Source: Bacteroidia bacterium | GTDB lineage: Bacteria > Bacteroidota > Bacteroidia > Flavobacteriales > Flavobacteriaceae | Direction: 5' to 3' | Length of the DNA stretch: 64,000 nucleotides | Assembly: GCA_030428705.1 (NCBI GenBank) | Contig: JAUIDI010000004.1 | Coordinates: forward strand, 124,001-188,000 | In this document: one piece after another, positions 33,675-43,713 of the stretch | Layout of the letters: every line of letters starts with the position of its first letter | Numbering within the stretch: position 1 is the first letter of the stretch | The notes under the pieces: model-generated | The model's database searches: none | Told to the model about the DNA's origin: nothing | The model's input: only the letters and a program-made list of their open reading frames with translations | Position numbers and translations under genes: made by a program

Positions 33675-35165
33675 TTAAGAAGGCATTTCAGGGAGGCCCC
33701 ATCCATTTTGATAAGTATGGCGAATAAACTCGGTCGCGGATTCGAGTGCATTGAATTCTTTCCGTTCTACATTCCAAGTCGGCGACCCGTTCACCATTTC
33801 AAAGCCGAATTTTTCAACGACCTGCATGGTTTCGTTGGCTCCAATATTGGTGAACTTCATATTTTCCCCGTCCCATTTCAACGTTTTGTTCAATCCTTGA
33901 AGCCGAATTGCCAGAACCCCTAACAGTACCATTTCGTTAAATGGCCCCGAATAATCAAAACTTGCAGATCCATCCACTCTATTTTCGGGGGATTCCTTGC
34001 ATGCCCTAATCCAATCCTGCTCGTGCGGCCCGTCGATATAGCCTACCGCACCCGGTATCCTTTTTAAATAAGGAACGACCTGGGGAACGCGACCAGAAAG
34101 CAATCTGGGATTGAACCCCCCGCAGTCGCATATCAATGTATCTTTAGTACCTACAAGCAAACATCCTCCTAGCCCATCCCTTATCAAAGGAACGCCGTCT
34201 TTAAGGAGTTCGGGCCTGTCGGGCAGGAATCCTCCATCATACCAATGTACTTTTACCGGCGGCATTTTGACTTTTTCCAAAGCCTCCCTTTCAGGGAAAT
34301 CGAAACGTACCTTTTCTGCGTTCGGGGCACTTTCGGTATTTACCGTGGTCGAACTGCCCGAAATCGCCTCCGGGTATTTCAGTTTCAACGCCCTATAGAT
34401 CGGATCCATTACATGACAAGCCATATCACCAAAGGCTCCCGTGCCGAAATCCCAAAACCCGCGCCAATTCCATGGTGTATATATTTCATGATACGGACGC
34501 ATAGGTGCCGGACCTATGAACAAATCCCAGTCAAAATTCTTCGGTATTTCCATCGCCGTTTTCGGGCGCTCCAAACCTTGCGGCCAAATGGGTCGGTCGG
34601 TCCATGCATGGGCTTCGACAACCTCACCGATCTCGCCATTCCAGACCCATTCACAAAGTTGGCGTACTCCATCACCTGAATTTCCCTGATTTCCCATTTG
34701 GGTCGCGCCGTTATATCGTTCGGCCAATTTTGTCAACAACCGTGATTCGTAGACTGAATGTGTGAGGGGTTTTTGGCAGTACACATGTTTGTCCATAGTC
34801 AAGGCCGTGGCCGCAATAGCGGCATGGGCATGGTCGGCGGTCGCGACCATAACGGCATCCATCGAGTCTCCTAGTTCATCGAACATTTTTCGCCAATCAT
34901 AGTATTTCTTGGCTTTAGGAAAGGTGTCAAAACATTTTTGGCTATAATTCCAGTCGATATCACAGAGTCCGACGATGTTCTCGGTATCCATGGCTTTAAG
35001 ATTGTTGAACCCTTTGCCTCCGACACCCACACCGACTATGTTCAGGGTATCACTGGGCGGTTTATGGCCCAACCCACTGATTACATGACTGGGCACGATC
35101 GAAATACCGATTCCGGCAGTGGTCGTTTTTTTTATAAATTTTCGGCGGGAATTCGATTTCATCAT
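33675..35165 (-). CDS. Exported Gfo/Idh/MocA-family oxidoreductase (Tat signal)
   Basis: 496 residues. Twin-arginine motif SRRKFIKKT (residues 5-13) with a hydrophobic stretch, so probably exported folded. The NAD(P)-binding segment is LNIVGVGVGGKG; YCQKPLTHSVYESR holds the catalytic-type Lys. Length and the WNWRGFWDFGTGAFGDMACH region mark the long subtype common in Bacteroidota and Planctomycetes. It is divergent from a DUF1080 protein, the pairing expected for cleavage of glycosides through a 3-keto intermediate. Confidence 0.85.
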   Translation of the reverse strand: MMKSNSRRKFIKKTTTAGIGISIVPSHVISGLGHKPPSDTLNIVGVGVGGKGFNNLKAMDTENIVGLCDIDWNYSQKCFDTFPKAKKYYDWRKMFDELGDSMDAVMVATADHAHAAIAATALTMDKHVYCQKPLTHSVYESRLLTKLAERYNGATQMGNQGNSGDGVRQLCEWVWNGEIGEVVEAHAWTDRPIWPQGLERPKTAMEIPKNFDWDLFIGPAPMRPYHEIYTPWNWRGFWDFGTGAFGDMACHVMDPIYRALKLKYPEAISGSSTTVNTESAPNAEKVRFDFPEREALEKVKMPPVKVHWYDGGFLPDRPELLKDGVPLIRDGLGGCLLVGTKDTLICDCGGFNPRLLSGRVPQVVPYLKRIPGAVGYIDGPHEQDWIRACKESPENRVDGSASFDYSGPFNEMVLLGVLAIRLQGLNKTLKWDGENMKFTNIGANETMQVVEKFGFEMVNGSPTWNVERKEFNALESATEFIRHTYQNGWGLPEMPS

Positions 35166-35276
35166 TTCGATTGGGTTATTTTATGTGACAAGGAGAAGAA
35201 AGATAATGAAAAAACATGCTTGAAAGCATTATTTACAAACCCTTTTATTGTATTGCGTATTTGAATATTCAAGTCC

Positions 35277-35305
35277 TTGGCACTAATTTATTTTTCTTAC
35301 ATTGT
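35277..35305 (+). promoter_or_regulatory. Promoter of the DUF1080 gene
   Basis: TTG at 35277-35279 and TACATTGT at 35298-35305, 18 bases apart, match the Bacteroidota -33/-7 arrangement. The ATG follows at 35328. Confidence 0.45.
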
Positions 35306-35327
35306 ATTCCATATCAATTTGAATCCT

Positions 35328-35981
35328 ATGAAACTTAAAATCATTGCCCCGCTGTTCATGTTCGCATTTCTTTTAACGGCTATAAGTTTTGGCCAAGACT
35401 CGCATGAAAAAGATAGAAACGGTTGGATTTCTTTGTTCAACGGAAAAAATTTAGACGGATGGAAAGTGGGCAATAACGCCCAAAGCTTTTCCATCGAAAA
35501 TGGCTCGATAAAGGTCAACGGCCCCGTAGCCCATTTGTTCTATATGGGCGATGTGGGGAATCATTCCTTTATAAATTTCGAATTCAAGGCTTCGGTCATG
35601 ACCAAACCGGGGTCGAATTCAGGAATTTATATGCATACCCAGTACCAGGAAAGCGGATGGCCCAAATATGGCTACGAGGTACAGGTCAACAATTCTCAAG
35701 GAGATTGGAAACGCACCGGAAGTTTGTACAACATAGTCAATGTCAAGGAAACTTATGTAGATGACAATGAATGGTATACTGAATATATCAAAGTCGAAGG
35801 CAAACGAATAATCGTGAAAATAAACGATATTGTGGTCGTTGACTATACCGAACCTGATGATCCGGTCAGGGGCGAGGGCGAAGTCGACAGGGTTTTAAGC
35901 AAGGGAACCTTCGCACTTCAAGGCCATGATCCGGGCAGCACTGTTTACTACAAAGATATTATGGTCAAAATGCTTCCTTGA
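35328..35981 (+). CDS. Exported DUF1080 protein (3-keto-disaccharide hydrolase fold)
   Basis: 217 residues from the ATG at 35328; a longer in-frame start would precede the promoter. Sec signal ends SFGQ. The DUF1080 pattern is GWISLFNGKNLDGWKVG, then SGIYMHTQYQ and GTFALQGHDPGSTVYYKDIMV, a concanavalin-like jelly roll. Family members cleave 3-keto glycosides. The divergent exported Gfo/Idh/MocA enzyme would supply the keto sugar. Confidence 0.85.
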   Translation: MKLKIIAPLFMFAFLLTAISFGQDSHEKDRNGWISLFNGKNLDGWKVGNNAQSFSIENGSIKVNGPVAHLFYMGDVGNHSFINFEFKASVMTKPGSNSGIYMHTQYQESGWPKYGYEVQVNNSQGDWKRTGSLYNIVNVKETYVDDNEWYTEYIKVEGKRIIVKINDIVVVDYTEPDDPVRGEGEVDRVLSKGTFALQGHDPGSTVYYKDIMVKMLP

Positions 35982-36153
35982 TTCCTTTGTCGGACCTCAT
36001 TTGCGACCTTTGAATTTTAGTTCAAATGCATATGTTGACTTGTTGTAAGTCATACCTTCTTTGAGAAGTAGCCAAAAGGTTGTGCTAAAATTTTAAATAA
36101 CGAAACTTAGCTCAATTTTTGTGATGCAATCCATGGTATTCCTTGTCAGGATT

Positions 36154-38571
36154 TTAAAACTTATATTTAAGTCCTGCCCTAATAATTTGCGTCTCATAGT
36201 AATTCTCATAGCGGGCGGTAAAACCATTTCCCGTTATATTTTGCCTGATACCGAAGTTATTGAAGATATCGGTTGCCGCTAAAGTCAATTCGGCCTTTTT
36301 GCCCCAAATATTCTTCTTTAAACCAAAATCGATTGAAGAACGTCCTAATTGTTTCCCTTGAGGGATATTTCTTTTTGAAAAGTAGACTCCTGTCAATTGT
36401 GCCGATACCTCCCAAGGTAGCTTTATTTCATTGGTAATTTTGGCGTCCCAAGCTTCGTCGCTAGATCTTTGAAGTGAATATTCCCGATCGAATGGGAAGA
36501 GCAAAGTAGCTTGATAAGCATCAATAGTATTTATATAGCCATTAAAACTGGCCGACAATTTAAAAGTTTTGTTGATATCTTGACTGAACAAAAATTCGAT
36601 TCCTGAATTGGTCGCATTTCCCGTATTCTGATAAATACGGTTTATGATATCATAATCGGGATTGGAATTATCGACACTAAAAATACGCGTATATTGGTCT
36701 TTTATCATCCGATGATAAATTGCCGAGAAAAACGAACCGGTAACCCATGAATATTTGTGAGCGATTTCGAAAGCATCGGTAAATTGCGGACGCAAATATG
36801 GATTGCCTACTTTCAACAGTTCAGGGTCGTCATATTTAGGAAAAACACGTAGTTCGGGTTCTCCGGGACGATCTACTCGACGATTATAAAAAGCGGACAG
36901 CTTATTGCGATCGTTCAATTTAAAGGTATAGCGAATACTTGGGAAGAGCTCAAAATAATCGTATTTGTCGTTTACAGGATAATATGCATTGACAGGGTCA
37001 AGGTCATAAAATACATCGGTTTGCTCGACACGAAGTCCTGCTTCGATATCAAATTTTTCCTTTTCCAAAAGATAATTGATGTATCCCGCATATAGATTTT
37101 CGCCCCAATCGGAGAATGTTCCCAAATCAGGATAAATTATCGATTGATTACCTGATGTAATCGTATAATCCACGGGTAATCTTCTGATGCGCAATTTGGC
37201 ACCCATTTCGATTCGACCACTTTTAAGAGGCCGTACATAATCCGTTGAAACGTTAGTGGTGTTTTCGATAGCCCGAATATTTGTTTTGTCCCGCCCTATT
37301 CGCACCGCAGAGCTGTCGTTCAACGAATAGGTTTCGTCTTCCAATCCTTGGGTATACTGTACATTAGCGCTTAGCGTGTGACCCGCTTGTTTAAATTTGT
37401 GATTGTAATTGACCATCACATTGATGTAGCGGGTCACTTCTTCTTCCTGCCAACTGTAGAATCTATTTCTAGTGTTATCGTTCAAATCTATAAAAGCCAC
37501 TTGTGCCGTATCGATATGTTTTTCACGGTCGTACAGTCCTGAAAAGGTAAAACTGTTGCTCTCGTCCAAATCGTAATCGATGCCTCCATTGACAATAGCG
37601 CGGAACTGTTTTCTGTTCTCGGGAACCTGTGAGATGATGTTCTTTCCATCGGCATAATTTCGGGTCGTGAATTCATTGTTGGGTAGTGCTTCTTGAAGAA
37701 TGAACTCCGATTGCATGAAATAATTCACTTTTTCTCTTTTATAGTTCAGGTTCAAGCTCGGAATCAACTTAGGGTTGATCGAAAAACTGCCCAGATCGGT
37801 CGGGGTATCTTCCTTGCGTTTTCCCAAAGCGCCCAATCCGAAGGAAATACCTACATCTCCATTGAGCCCCGTCTGCTTTTCCTTTTTATAGACAATGTTC
37901 ACGATACCCGCAAAGCCATTTGCATCGTATTTGGCAGATGGATTATTGATTATTTCTATTTTTTCGATATTCGATGCAGGAATGTTCGATAGTCCTTTTT
38001 GATTTCCAAAACCTGTAAGACTGCTCTGCCTGCCATCTATCAGCACGACCACTTTATCGCTTCCCCTCAGAACCACTTTTCCTTCTTGGTCAAAGGCAAC
38101 TCCTGGCATGGTCTTCATGGCGTCCATGACCGAGCCCCCTGATTGAGCGATATTCTCTGCCAAACTGAACGTTTTTTTGTTTAGGTCCGCGTTGGTGGTC
38201 GCTTGTTCTCCGATTATCTCAACTTCTTCCAAAGTCTCAACGGAAGGTTCCAATTCTATTTTTCCAAAATCGAAAATCGTATTGAGTCCTTGGGCTACCA
38301 AGACTTGTTGTATGCCTGTATAGCCCATGAACGAAAAATGGACATTGTATTTACCAAAGGGGATTTCCTGTATCTCGAACCTACCATCCGCATCGGTAAT
38401 GGTGCCAGTAATCAGGGTATTATCGGTAAATGAATTTATGGTAACATTAGCAAAGGATAACGCTTCTTTGGTCTCGACATCGAACAACCGACCACTAACT
38501 GTAATCGTTTCCTGTGAACGTAGCGCCGTGAGTACTGAAAACAATAATAACAGAACTATGATATCTCGCAT
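36154..38571 (-). CDS. Outer-membrane beta-barrel protein, TonB-receptor-like with CarboxypepD_reg domain
   Basis: 805 residues. Sec signal ends ALRSQ. Residues about 22-105 are a carboxypeptidase-regulatory-like beta-sandwich, then a plug (GGSVMDAMKTMPGVAFDQEGKVVLRGSDKVVVLIDG), then a long beta-barrel ending in an aromatic residue (GLKYKF). It belongs to the outer-membrane beta-barrel (PF14905-like) group, whose substrate is usually unknown. No SusD partner is adjacent. Confidence 0.85.
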   Translation of the reverse strand: MRDIIVLLLLFSVLTALRSQETITVSGRLFDVETKEALSFANVTINSFTDNTLITGTITDADGRFEIQEIPFGKYNVHFSFMGYTGIQQVLVAQGLNTIFDFGKIELEPSVETLEEVEIIGEQATTNADLNKKTFSLAENIAQSGGSVMDAMKTMPGVAFDQEGKVVLRGSDKVVVLIDGRQSSLTGFGNQKGLSNIPASNIEKIEIINNPSAKYDANGFAGIVNIVYKKEKQTGLNGDVGISFGLGALGKRKEDTPTDLGSFSINPKLIPSLNLNYKREKVNYFMQSEFILQEALPNNEFTTRNYADGKNIISQVPENRKQFRAIVNGGIDYDLDESNSFTFSGLYDREKHIDTAQVAFIDLNDNTRNRFYSWQEEEVTRYINVMVNYNHKFKQAGHTLSANVQYTQGLEDETYSLNDSSAVRIGRDKTNIRAIENTTNVSTDYVRPLKSGRIEMGAKLRIRRLPVDYTITSGNQSIIYPDLGTFSDWGENLYAGYINYLLEKEKFDIEAGLRVEQTDVFYDLDPVNAYYPVNDKYDYFELFPSIRYTFKLNDRNKLSAFYNRRVDRPGEPELRVFPKYDDPELLKVGNPYLRPQFTDAFEIAHKYSWVTGSFFSAIYHRMIKDQYTRIFSVDNSNPDYDIINRIYQNTGNATNSGIEFLFSQDINKTFKLSASFNGYINTIDAYQATLLFPFDREYSLQRSSDEAWDAKITNEIKLPWEVSAQLTGVYFSKRNIPQGKQLGRSSIDFGLKKNIWGKKAELTLAATDIFNNFGIRQNITGNGFTARYENYYETQIIRAGLKYKF

Positions 38572-38762
38572 ATTGGATATTGTTTTTCCATCGCCATTTC
38601 AAAAGTAGAACGAAAAACCGAGGTGATCAATAAGGATCCTATTGAATAAACATTTTTAGTTCGCATAAAAACCAGCCAACTAATTCGAAGTCGAAGTCGT
38701 ACACCTAATTCAGAATTACCCCCTCCGTTAAAATGATAATATTTCAAAAACACGCCGAAAAC

Positions 38763-38797
38763 AAAAAAGGCAGCTACATATTTCAATGTAACTGCCT
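38763..38797 (-). terminator. Terminator downstream of tRNA-Asn
   Basis: On the minus strand a GGCAG/CTGCC stem with inner TTACAT/ATGTA pairing is followed by TTTTTT. It lies just after tRNA-Asn. Confidence 0.65.
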
Positions 38798-38805
38798 GAT
38801 TTTAA

Positions 38806-38881
<76 letters not shown>

Positions 38882-38993
38882 ATATATATATTGCCAAACT
38901 AACGTTTTAGCGGCTGCAAATATAAATGTTTTTTCAAAACACTCCATAAAAAATGAGTTGTTTTGATGTGTCAATCATAAATTTCCGCAATCG

Positions 38994-40310
38994 TTATAAA
39001 AACCTTTTGATGATATTCCAGATATCGTTGCCAAAAATTATGGCCATAAGCCCCAAAATAAAAACAAACCCAATAATCTGGCCTGTTTCAAGTACCTTTT
39101 GACTTGGGGGCCTACCCGAAATAATCTCATAGAGCAAGAACATGACGTGCCCACCGTCAAGCGCCGGTATCGGTAACAGGTTTACAAAGGCCAACCAGAC
39201 CGAGAACATGGCGAGAAAACTCCAAAAAAAGGTCCAATCCCAAGTAGGGGACATCATTTCAACAATACCGATGGGTCCTTTCACCTGTTTATAAGCCTCG
39301 GTTTTCGTATTAAAAATCACCTTGAACTGACGTACTTGGTCGGTCAAGACTTTAATCGTTCTTTTAAAACCGGCCGGTATTGACTCCAAGAAACTATAAG
39401 TATCGGTAACCCGAAGGTCTTCGATACTCGGATAAATACCTATCTTTCCCTCTTCGGGAACAACCAGTTCAACATTGGTCTTGCCGTTGTTTCTGTTGAC
39501 CTCGATATTCATACGACCATTGGGTGAAGACGATATCAACCCTGTTAGTTGATCCCAATAATCCACAGGTTTGCCATTTACGCCCACAATTTCGTCACCT
39601 GCCACGATTCCTGCCCTCAATGCCGCCGATTGGGGAATCACGCTATCGACTATCGCTTTTTGACGATAGCTTAGAAAATTTCTACCCTGTAATTTGAATA
39701 CAGTAGCCTTACCTTCATCGGACAACGGAATGACAATTTCTTGCCCCTCTCGTTCCACGGTCACTTCATCCCCCAAAATTATCTGTAACACGGCATCCCT
39801 GAACGTCTTGGTTTTCTTTCCATCTACCTCTAATATCTTGTCGCCGGTACGTAATCCTAATTGCTCACCTACCGAATCGACAAGGATTCCATATTTCAAG
39901 CTATCGGCAGGTATATAGGTATTCCCGTTGTTAAAAAGCAACATGGAATAAACTATCCAGGCCAGTAAAAAATTGACCGTTACCCCGCCCAACATAATAA
40001 TCAAGCGCTGCCAGGCCGGTTTGCTCCTGAACTCCCATGGTTTGGGCGGTTCTTTCATTTGCTCGGTATCCATGCTCTCATCGATCATACCGGCAATCTT
40101 GACGTAGCCGCCCAAGGGCAACCACCCGATGCCATATTCGGTTTCTCCGATTTTCTTTTTGAACAATGAAAACTTCCAATCAAAAAAGAGGTAGAATTTT
40201 TCGACCTTGGTCTTGAAATATCTTGCCGGCAAGAAATGTCCGAACTCATGAAGTATCACGAGTATGGATATGATAATGACAAATTGTATTATCTGAATTG
40301 TTATTGTCAT
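38994..40310 (-). CDS. rseP: RIP metalloprotease RseP (site-2 protease)
   Basis: 438 residues. The zinc-binding HEFGH (residues 21-25) lies in the first membrane helix and the second ligand region is NLLPIPALDGGH near the C-terminal helices. Two PDZ-like stretches lie between them (about 130-300). The protein cleaves membrane anti-sigma factors and remnant signal peptides. Length and layout are normal. An anti-sigma factor with one membrane helix is encoded 6 kb away, a possible but unproven substrate. Confidence 0.92.
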   Translation of the reverse strand: MTITIQIIQFVIIISILVILHEFGHFLPARYFKTKVEKFYLFFDWKFSLFKKKIGETEYGIGWLPLGGYVKIAGMIDESMDTEQMKEPPKPWEFRSKPAWQRLIIMLGGVTVNFLLAWIVYSMLLFNNGNTYIPADSLKYGILVDSVGEQLGLRTGDKILEVDGKKTKTFRDAVLQIILGDEVTVEREGQEIVIPLSDEGKATVFKLQGRNFLSYRQKAIVDSVIPQSAALRAGIVAGDEIVGVNGKPVDYWDQLTGLISSSPNGRMNIEVNRNNGKTNVELVVPEEGKIGIYPSIEDLRVTDTYSFLESIPAGFKRTIKVLTDQVRQFKVIFNTKTEAYKQVKGPIGIVEMMSPTWDWTFFWSFLAMFSVWLAFVNLLPIPALDGGHVMFLLYEIISGRPPSQKVLETGQIIGFVFILGLMAIIFGNDIWNIIKRFL

Positions 40311-40469
40311 CTACGTTCTTTTGATTCTTAAAACGCACAAAAGTACATCTTTAACAATTCTTAAAAAAAGAAACTCATAAGGTGCCTGTTTTTTTATGAA
40401 AGTTTAACAGCACTGTAGGTTCGAAGGTTTGAAAGCACCACTTTGCTGATGTACCTTTGCAAAACGATT

Positions 40470-41144
40470 ATGAGAAAGTTTTTTGCCAGTTATCGGTTGT
40501 TCGCGTTCGTATTCCTTGCGCTGTCGTCGGTCATTGTCTATCTGTTCTACCAGGCATTGCAACCGAAAGAAACCTTGCCCGTTTACCAACCTTCGATGGT
40601 CAATCCCGAACTTGTCGATAGCACGATTCAATATGTCAAAAAATACCATACCATAGGAGACTTTTCCCTAACCAATCAAAACGGTCGAACCGTTACCCAA
40701 GAGGATTACAATAACAAAATCTATATTGCGGATTTCTTTTTTACCACATGTCCGACCATTTGCCCCATTATGACCATGAATATGGCCGACATCCAAGAAA
40801 AGATAAAGGACGATGCCGATGTGCTACTTTTGTCGCATTCGGTGACGCCGGAAATCGATTCGGTGGCACAGCTTAAAAAATATGCGTTGGAAAAAGGGGT
40901 GGACGACAAAAAATGGAATTTGGTCACCGGAGATAAAAAACAGATATATGAGCTTGCGCGTAAATCGTATCTGGCCGTACAGAACGATGGCGATGGCGGG
41001 CCATACGACATGATCCACACCGAAAATTTCATTTTGGTGGATAAGGAAAAACGTATCCGTGGATTTTACGACGGAACCAAAAAACAGGAAATCGAGCGAT
41101 TGATGGAAGACCTTAAAATATTGAAAGCTTCGTATTTAAACTAA
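40470..41144 (+). CDS. SCO-family copper-binding protein (SCO1/SenC/PrrC)
   Basis: 224 residues from the ATG at 40470; an in-frame TTG at 40443 is less likely. An N-terminal membrane anchor (residues 9-28) precedes a thioredoxin-like fold with CPTIC and a late His in MIHTENF, the three Cu ligands of SCO proteins. It helps build the CuA site of cytochrome oxidase or acts in copper-redox chemistry. No oxidase genes are adjacent. Confidence 0.88.
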   Translation: MRKFFASYRLFAFVFLALSSVIVYLFYQALQPKETLPVYQPSMVNPELVDSTIQYVKKYHTIGDFSLTNQNGRTVTQEDYNNKIYIADFFFTTCPTICPIMTMNMADIQEKIKDDADVLLLSHSVTPEIDSVAQLKKYALEKGVDDKKWNLVTGDKKQIYELARKSYLAVQNDGDGGPYDMIHTENFILVDKEKRIRGFYDGTKKQEIERLMEDLKILKASYLN

Positions 41145-41196
41145 GCCACCAATACCATTTTTTAAAATTTTGCCTTATCAGTTCGGTTTTTTCCCT

Positions 41197-41204
41197 TATT
41201 TTTG
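41197..41204 (+). promoter_or_regulatory. Promoter -7 box for feoA-feoB
   Basis: TATTTTTG matches TAnnTTTG exactly, 30 bases before the TTG start of feoA. A TTG at 41170-41172 could be the -33 box, although the 24-base gap is long. Confidence 0.4.
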
Positions 41205-41233
41205 CCCTTACTTATAATCAATCTAAATAAAAA

Positions 41234-41479
41234 TTGATAGTAACCGTTGCACAGTTGAAACGAGGTCAAAAGGGCATTATCAAAGAATTTGCCGAAGATA
41301 TACTGCCCATCAAACTACTCGAACTAGGGTGTCTTCCCGGCAACGAAGTCGAATTAGTACAGGTCGCACCGCTCAAAGATCCCATCTACATTAATGTCAA
41401 CGGTTCACATATTGCCATTCGCCGTGCGGTCGCACATCAAATAGAATTGGAACTTGTAGAAGATAATAACGCACTATGA
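41234..41479 (+). CDS. feoA: Ferrous iron transport protein A
   Basis: 81 residues of the SH3-like FeoA fold (GQKGIIKEF, LLELGCLPGNEVELVQ, HIAIRRAVAHQIEL). It assists FeoB in ferrous iron uptake. The start is TTG at 41234; an in-frame TAA at 41228 rules out anything earlier. It overlaps feoB by four bases (ATGA). Confidence 0.9.
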   Translation: MIVTVAQLKRGQKGIIKEFAEDILPIKLLELGCLPGNEVELVQVAPLKDPIYINVNGSHIAIRRAVAHQIELELVEDNNAL

Positions 41480-43713
41480 GCAAACAAATCAACGTTGCGC
41501 TCATAGGCAACCCCAATACCGGAAAGACCAGTGTTTTCAACCAACTCACGGGTCTTAATCAAAAAGTGGGTAACTACCCTGGCATCACGGTCGAGAAAAA
41601 GGAAGGCATCTGCAAACTGCCAAGAGGCGTTAGGGCACATATATTGGACCTTCCGGGAACGTATAGCCTGAATACGACTTCTTTGGACGAAAGTGTAGCC
41701 GTCGAACTGCTGCTGAACAAAAAGGACAAGAACCATCCCGATGTGGCCATTGTAATCTCGGACGTCGAGAACCTTAAAAGAAACCTGCTGCTCTTTACCC
41801 AGATAAAAGACTTGAAGATTCCCTCCATTCTAGTCATCAATATGGCGGACCGAATGGATAAAAAAGGGATTGCCCTTGACATTCCGCTTTTAGAGGAAAA
41901 GTTGAACACTAAGATTGCCTTGGTAAGTACTAGAAAGGGTACGGGTATCGATTATCTTAAAGAATTGATTGCCGACTACAAGAACATTCCCGTAGAACAA
42001 AATGTCGATATTACAGTAATCGAACCGGACTATTTCGACCGGCTGAAAACGACCTTTCCCAATCAAGATCTTTACAAGCTTTGGCTGGTCATCACCCAGG
42101 ATGTCAATTTTATGCCGATCGAGAAAAACTTGATCAAAGATGCCTCCTCCTTTATCACAAAATCAAAATCGGAACTAAAACGCCTGCAGCAAAAAGAAAC
42201 CATTTTGCGCTATCAGTTCATCAACGGCATCTTAAAGGAAACTTATAAGATAGATGTAAACGCCGCAAAGGGATTGAGGGCTTCCCTCGATAAAATCTTG
42301 ACCCATAAAATATTCGGGTACCTGATTTTCTTTGTCATACTTCTAACCATCTTTCAGGCCATTTACGATTGGAGCAGTGTTCCACAAGATTATATAGACG
42401 AATTGTTCGTAAAGGCCAGCGGATGGATCAAAACCACTTTGCCCTCCGGTATCTTTACGGACCTGATCGCCGAAGGCATCCTTGCCGGAATCGGCGGAAT
42501 CGTGATTTTCATTCCGCAAATCGCCTTTCTGTTTCTTTTTATCGCCCTACTGGAAGAATCGGGGTATATGAGCCGTGTCGTATTCTTGATGGATCGGTTG
42601 ATGCGCCCTTTCGGACTCAGTGGAAAGAGTGTAGTTCCATTAATCTCGGGCACGGCATGCGCTATTCCCGCAATTATGGCCACCCGTAATATCGAGAGCT
42701 GGAAGGAACGTTTGATCACTATTTTGGTAACCCCGTTTACGACCTGTTCCGCACGATTGCCTATTTATTTGATCATCATCGCCCTGGTCATACCCGAAGG
42801 ACGCTTTTTAGGCCTGAGCTACCAAGCGTTGACCCTGATGCTTCTTTATCTCATCGGTTTCGCGGCGGCAATCGTCTCGGCAATGATCCTGAACAAGATT
42901 CTAAAGATAAAAAGCCGCACTTTTTTTGTGGTCGAAATGCCCAATTATAAGCTCCCCCTATTAAAAAATGTTGCCTTCACGGTTTGGGAAAAAACCAAAA
43001 GTTTTGTTTTCGGGGCCGGAAAAATCATCTTGGCCATCTCCATTATATTATGGTTTCTCGGTTCCAACGGGTATTCGTATGAATTTGAAAATGCGGAACA
43101 AATCGTAAAAAGTCGCATTGAAACCGAAGGACTTTCCATTTTCAACCAAACGACCATCGAAGAAGAAATATCCCGCTATCGAATTTCACTTAAAGACGGT
43201 GTGGCAAATAATAACTATGACATTTCGGAATCGCTAATTGCCGATTCGCTTACCTTGCGAAGGTCAGCACTTGTAACAAAGGCCATCGATCAAGAAATTT
43301 CCAGTTTCAAATTAGAGAATTCGTATATCGGTACTATAGGAAAAACCATTGAACCCATTGTAAAACCTTTGGGTTATGATTGGAAAATCGGGATTGCCGT
43401 TTTGACTTCTTTTGCCGCCCGGGAAGTATTTGTCGGTACACTTGCCACGATTTATAGCGTAGGCAGTGATGAAGATGAGACGATCAAGAACAGAATGGCC
43501 GCGGAAATCAATTCAAAAACCAAAAAACCCTTGTTCAATTTGGCCTCCGGTATTTCCTTATTGTTGTTCTATGCTTTTGCCATGCAGTGTATGAGTACCT
43601 TGGCCATCGTCAAACGTGAGACCAATTCTTGGAAATGGCCTTTGACGCAATTGGTATTTATGAGCCTTTTTGCGTATATTGTAGCATTGTTCGCTTATCA
43701 AATTCTTAAATAA
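41476..43713 (+). CDS. feoB: Ferrous iron transporter B
   Basis: 745 residues. The N-terminal G domain has GNPNTGKTS (G1), DLPGTYSL (G3) and NMAD (G4). Two gate motifs (GLSGKSVVPLISGTACAIPAIMATR and a second half near 560-700) lie in a membrane region. It imports Fe2+ under GTPase control. Complete with normal length. Confidence 0.95.
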   Translation: MSKQINVALIGNPNTGKTSVFNQLTGLNQKVGNYPGITVEKKEGICKLPRGVRAHILDLPGTYSLNTTSLDESVAVELLLNKKDKNHPDVAIVISDVENLKRNLLLFTQIKDLKIPSILVINMADRMDKKGIALDIPLLEEKLNTKIALVSTRKGTGIDYLKELIADYKNIPVEQNVDITVIEPDYFDRLKTTFPNQDLYKLWLVITQDVNFMPIEKNLIKDASSFITKSKSELKRLQQKETILRYQFINGILKETYKIDVNAAKGLRASLDKILTHKIFGYLIFFVILLTIFQAIYDWSSVPQDYIDELFVKASGWIKTTLPSGIFTDLIAEGILAGIGGIVIFIPQIAFLFLFIALLEESGYMSRVVFLMDRLMRPFGLSGKSVVPLISGTACAIPAIMATRNIESWKERLITILVTPFTTCSARLPIYLIIIALVIPEGRFLGLSYQALTLMLLYLIGFAAAIVSAMILNKILKIKSRTFFVVEMPNYKLPLLKNVAFTVWEKTKSFVFGAGKIILAISIILWFLGSNGYSYEFENAEQIVKSRIETEGLSIFNQTTIEEEISRYRISLKDGVANNNYDISESLIADSLTLRRSALVTKAIDQEISSFKLENSYIGTIGKTIEPIVKPLGYDWKIGIAVLTSFAAREVFVGTLATIYSVGSDEDETIKNRMAAEINSKTKKPLFNLASGISLLLFYAFAMQCMSTLAIVKRETNSWKWPLTQLVFMSLFAYIVALFAYQILK

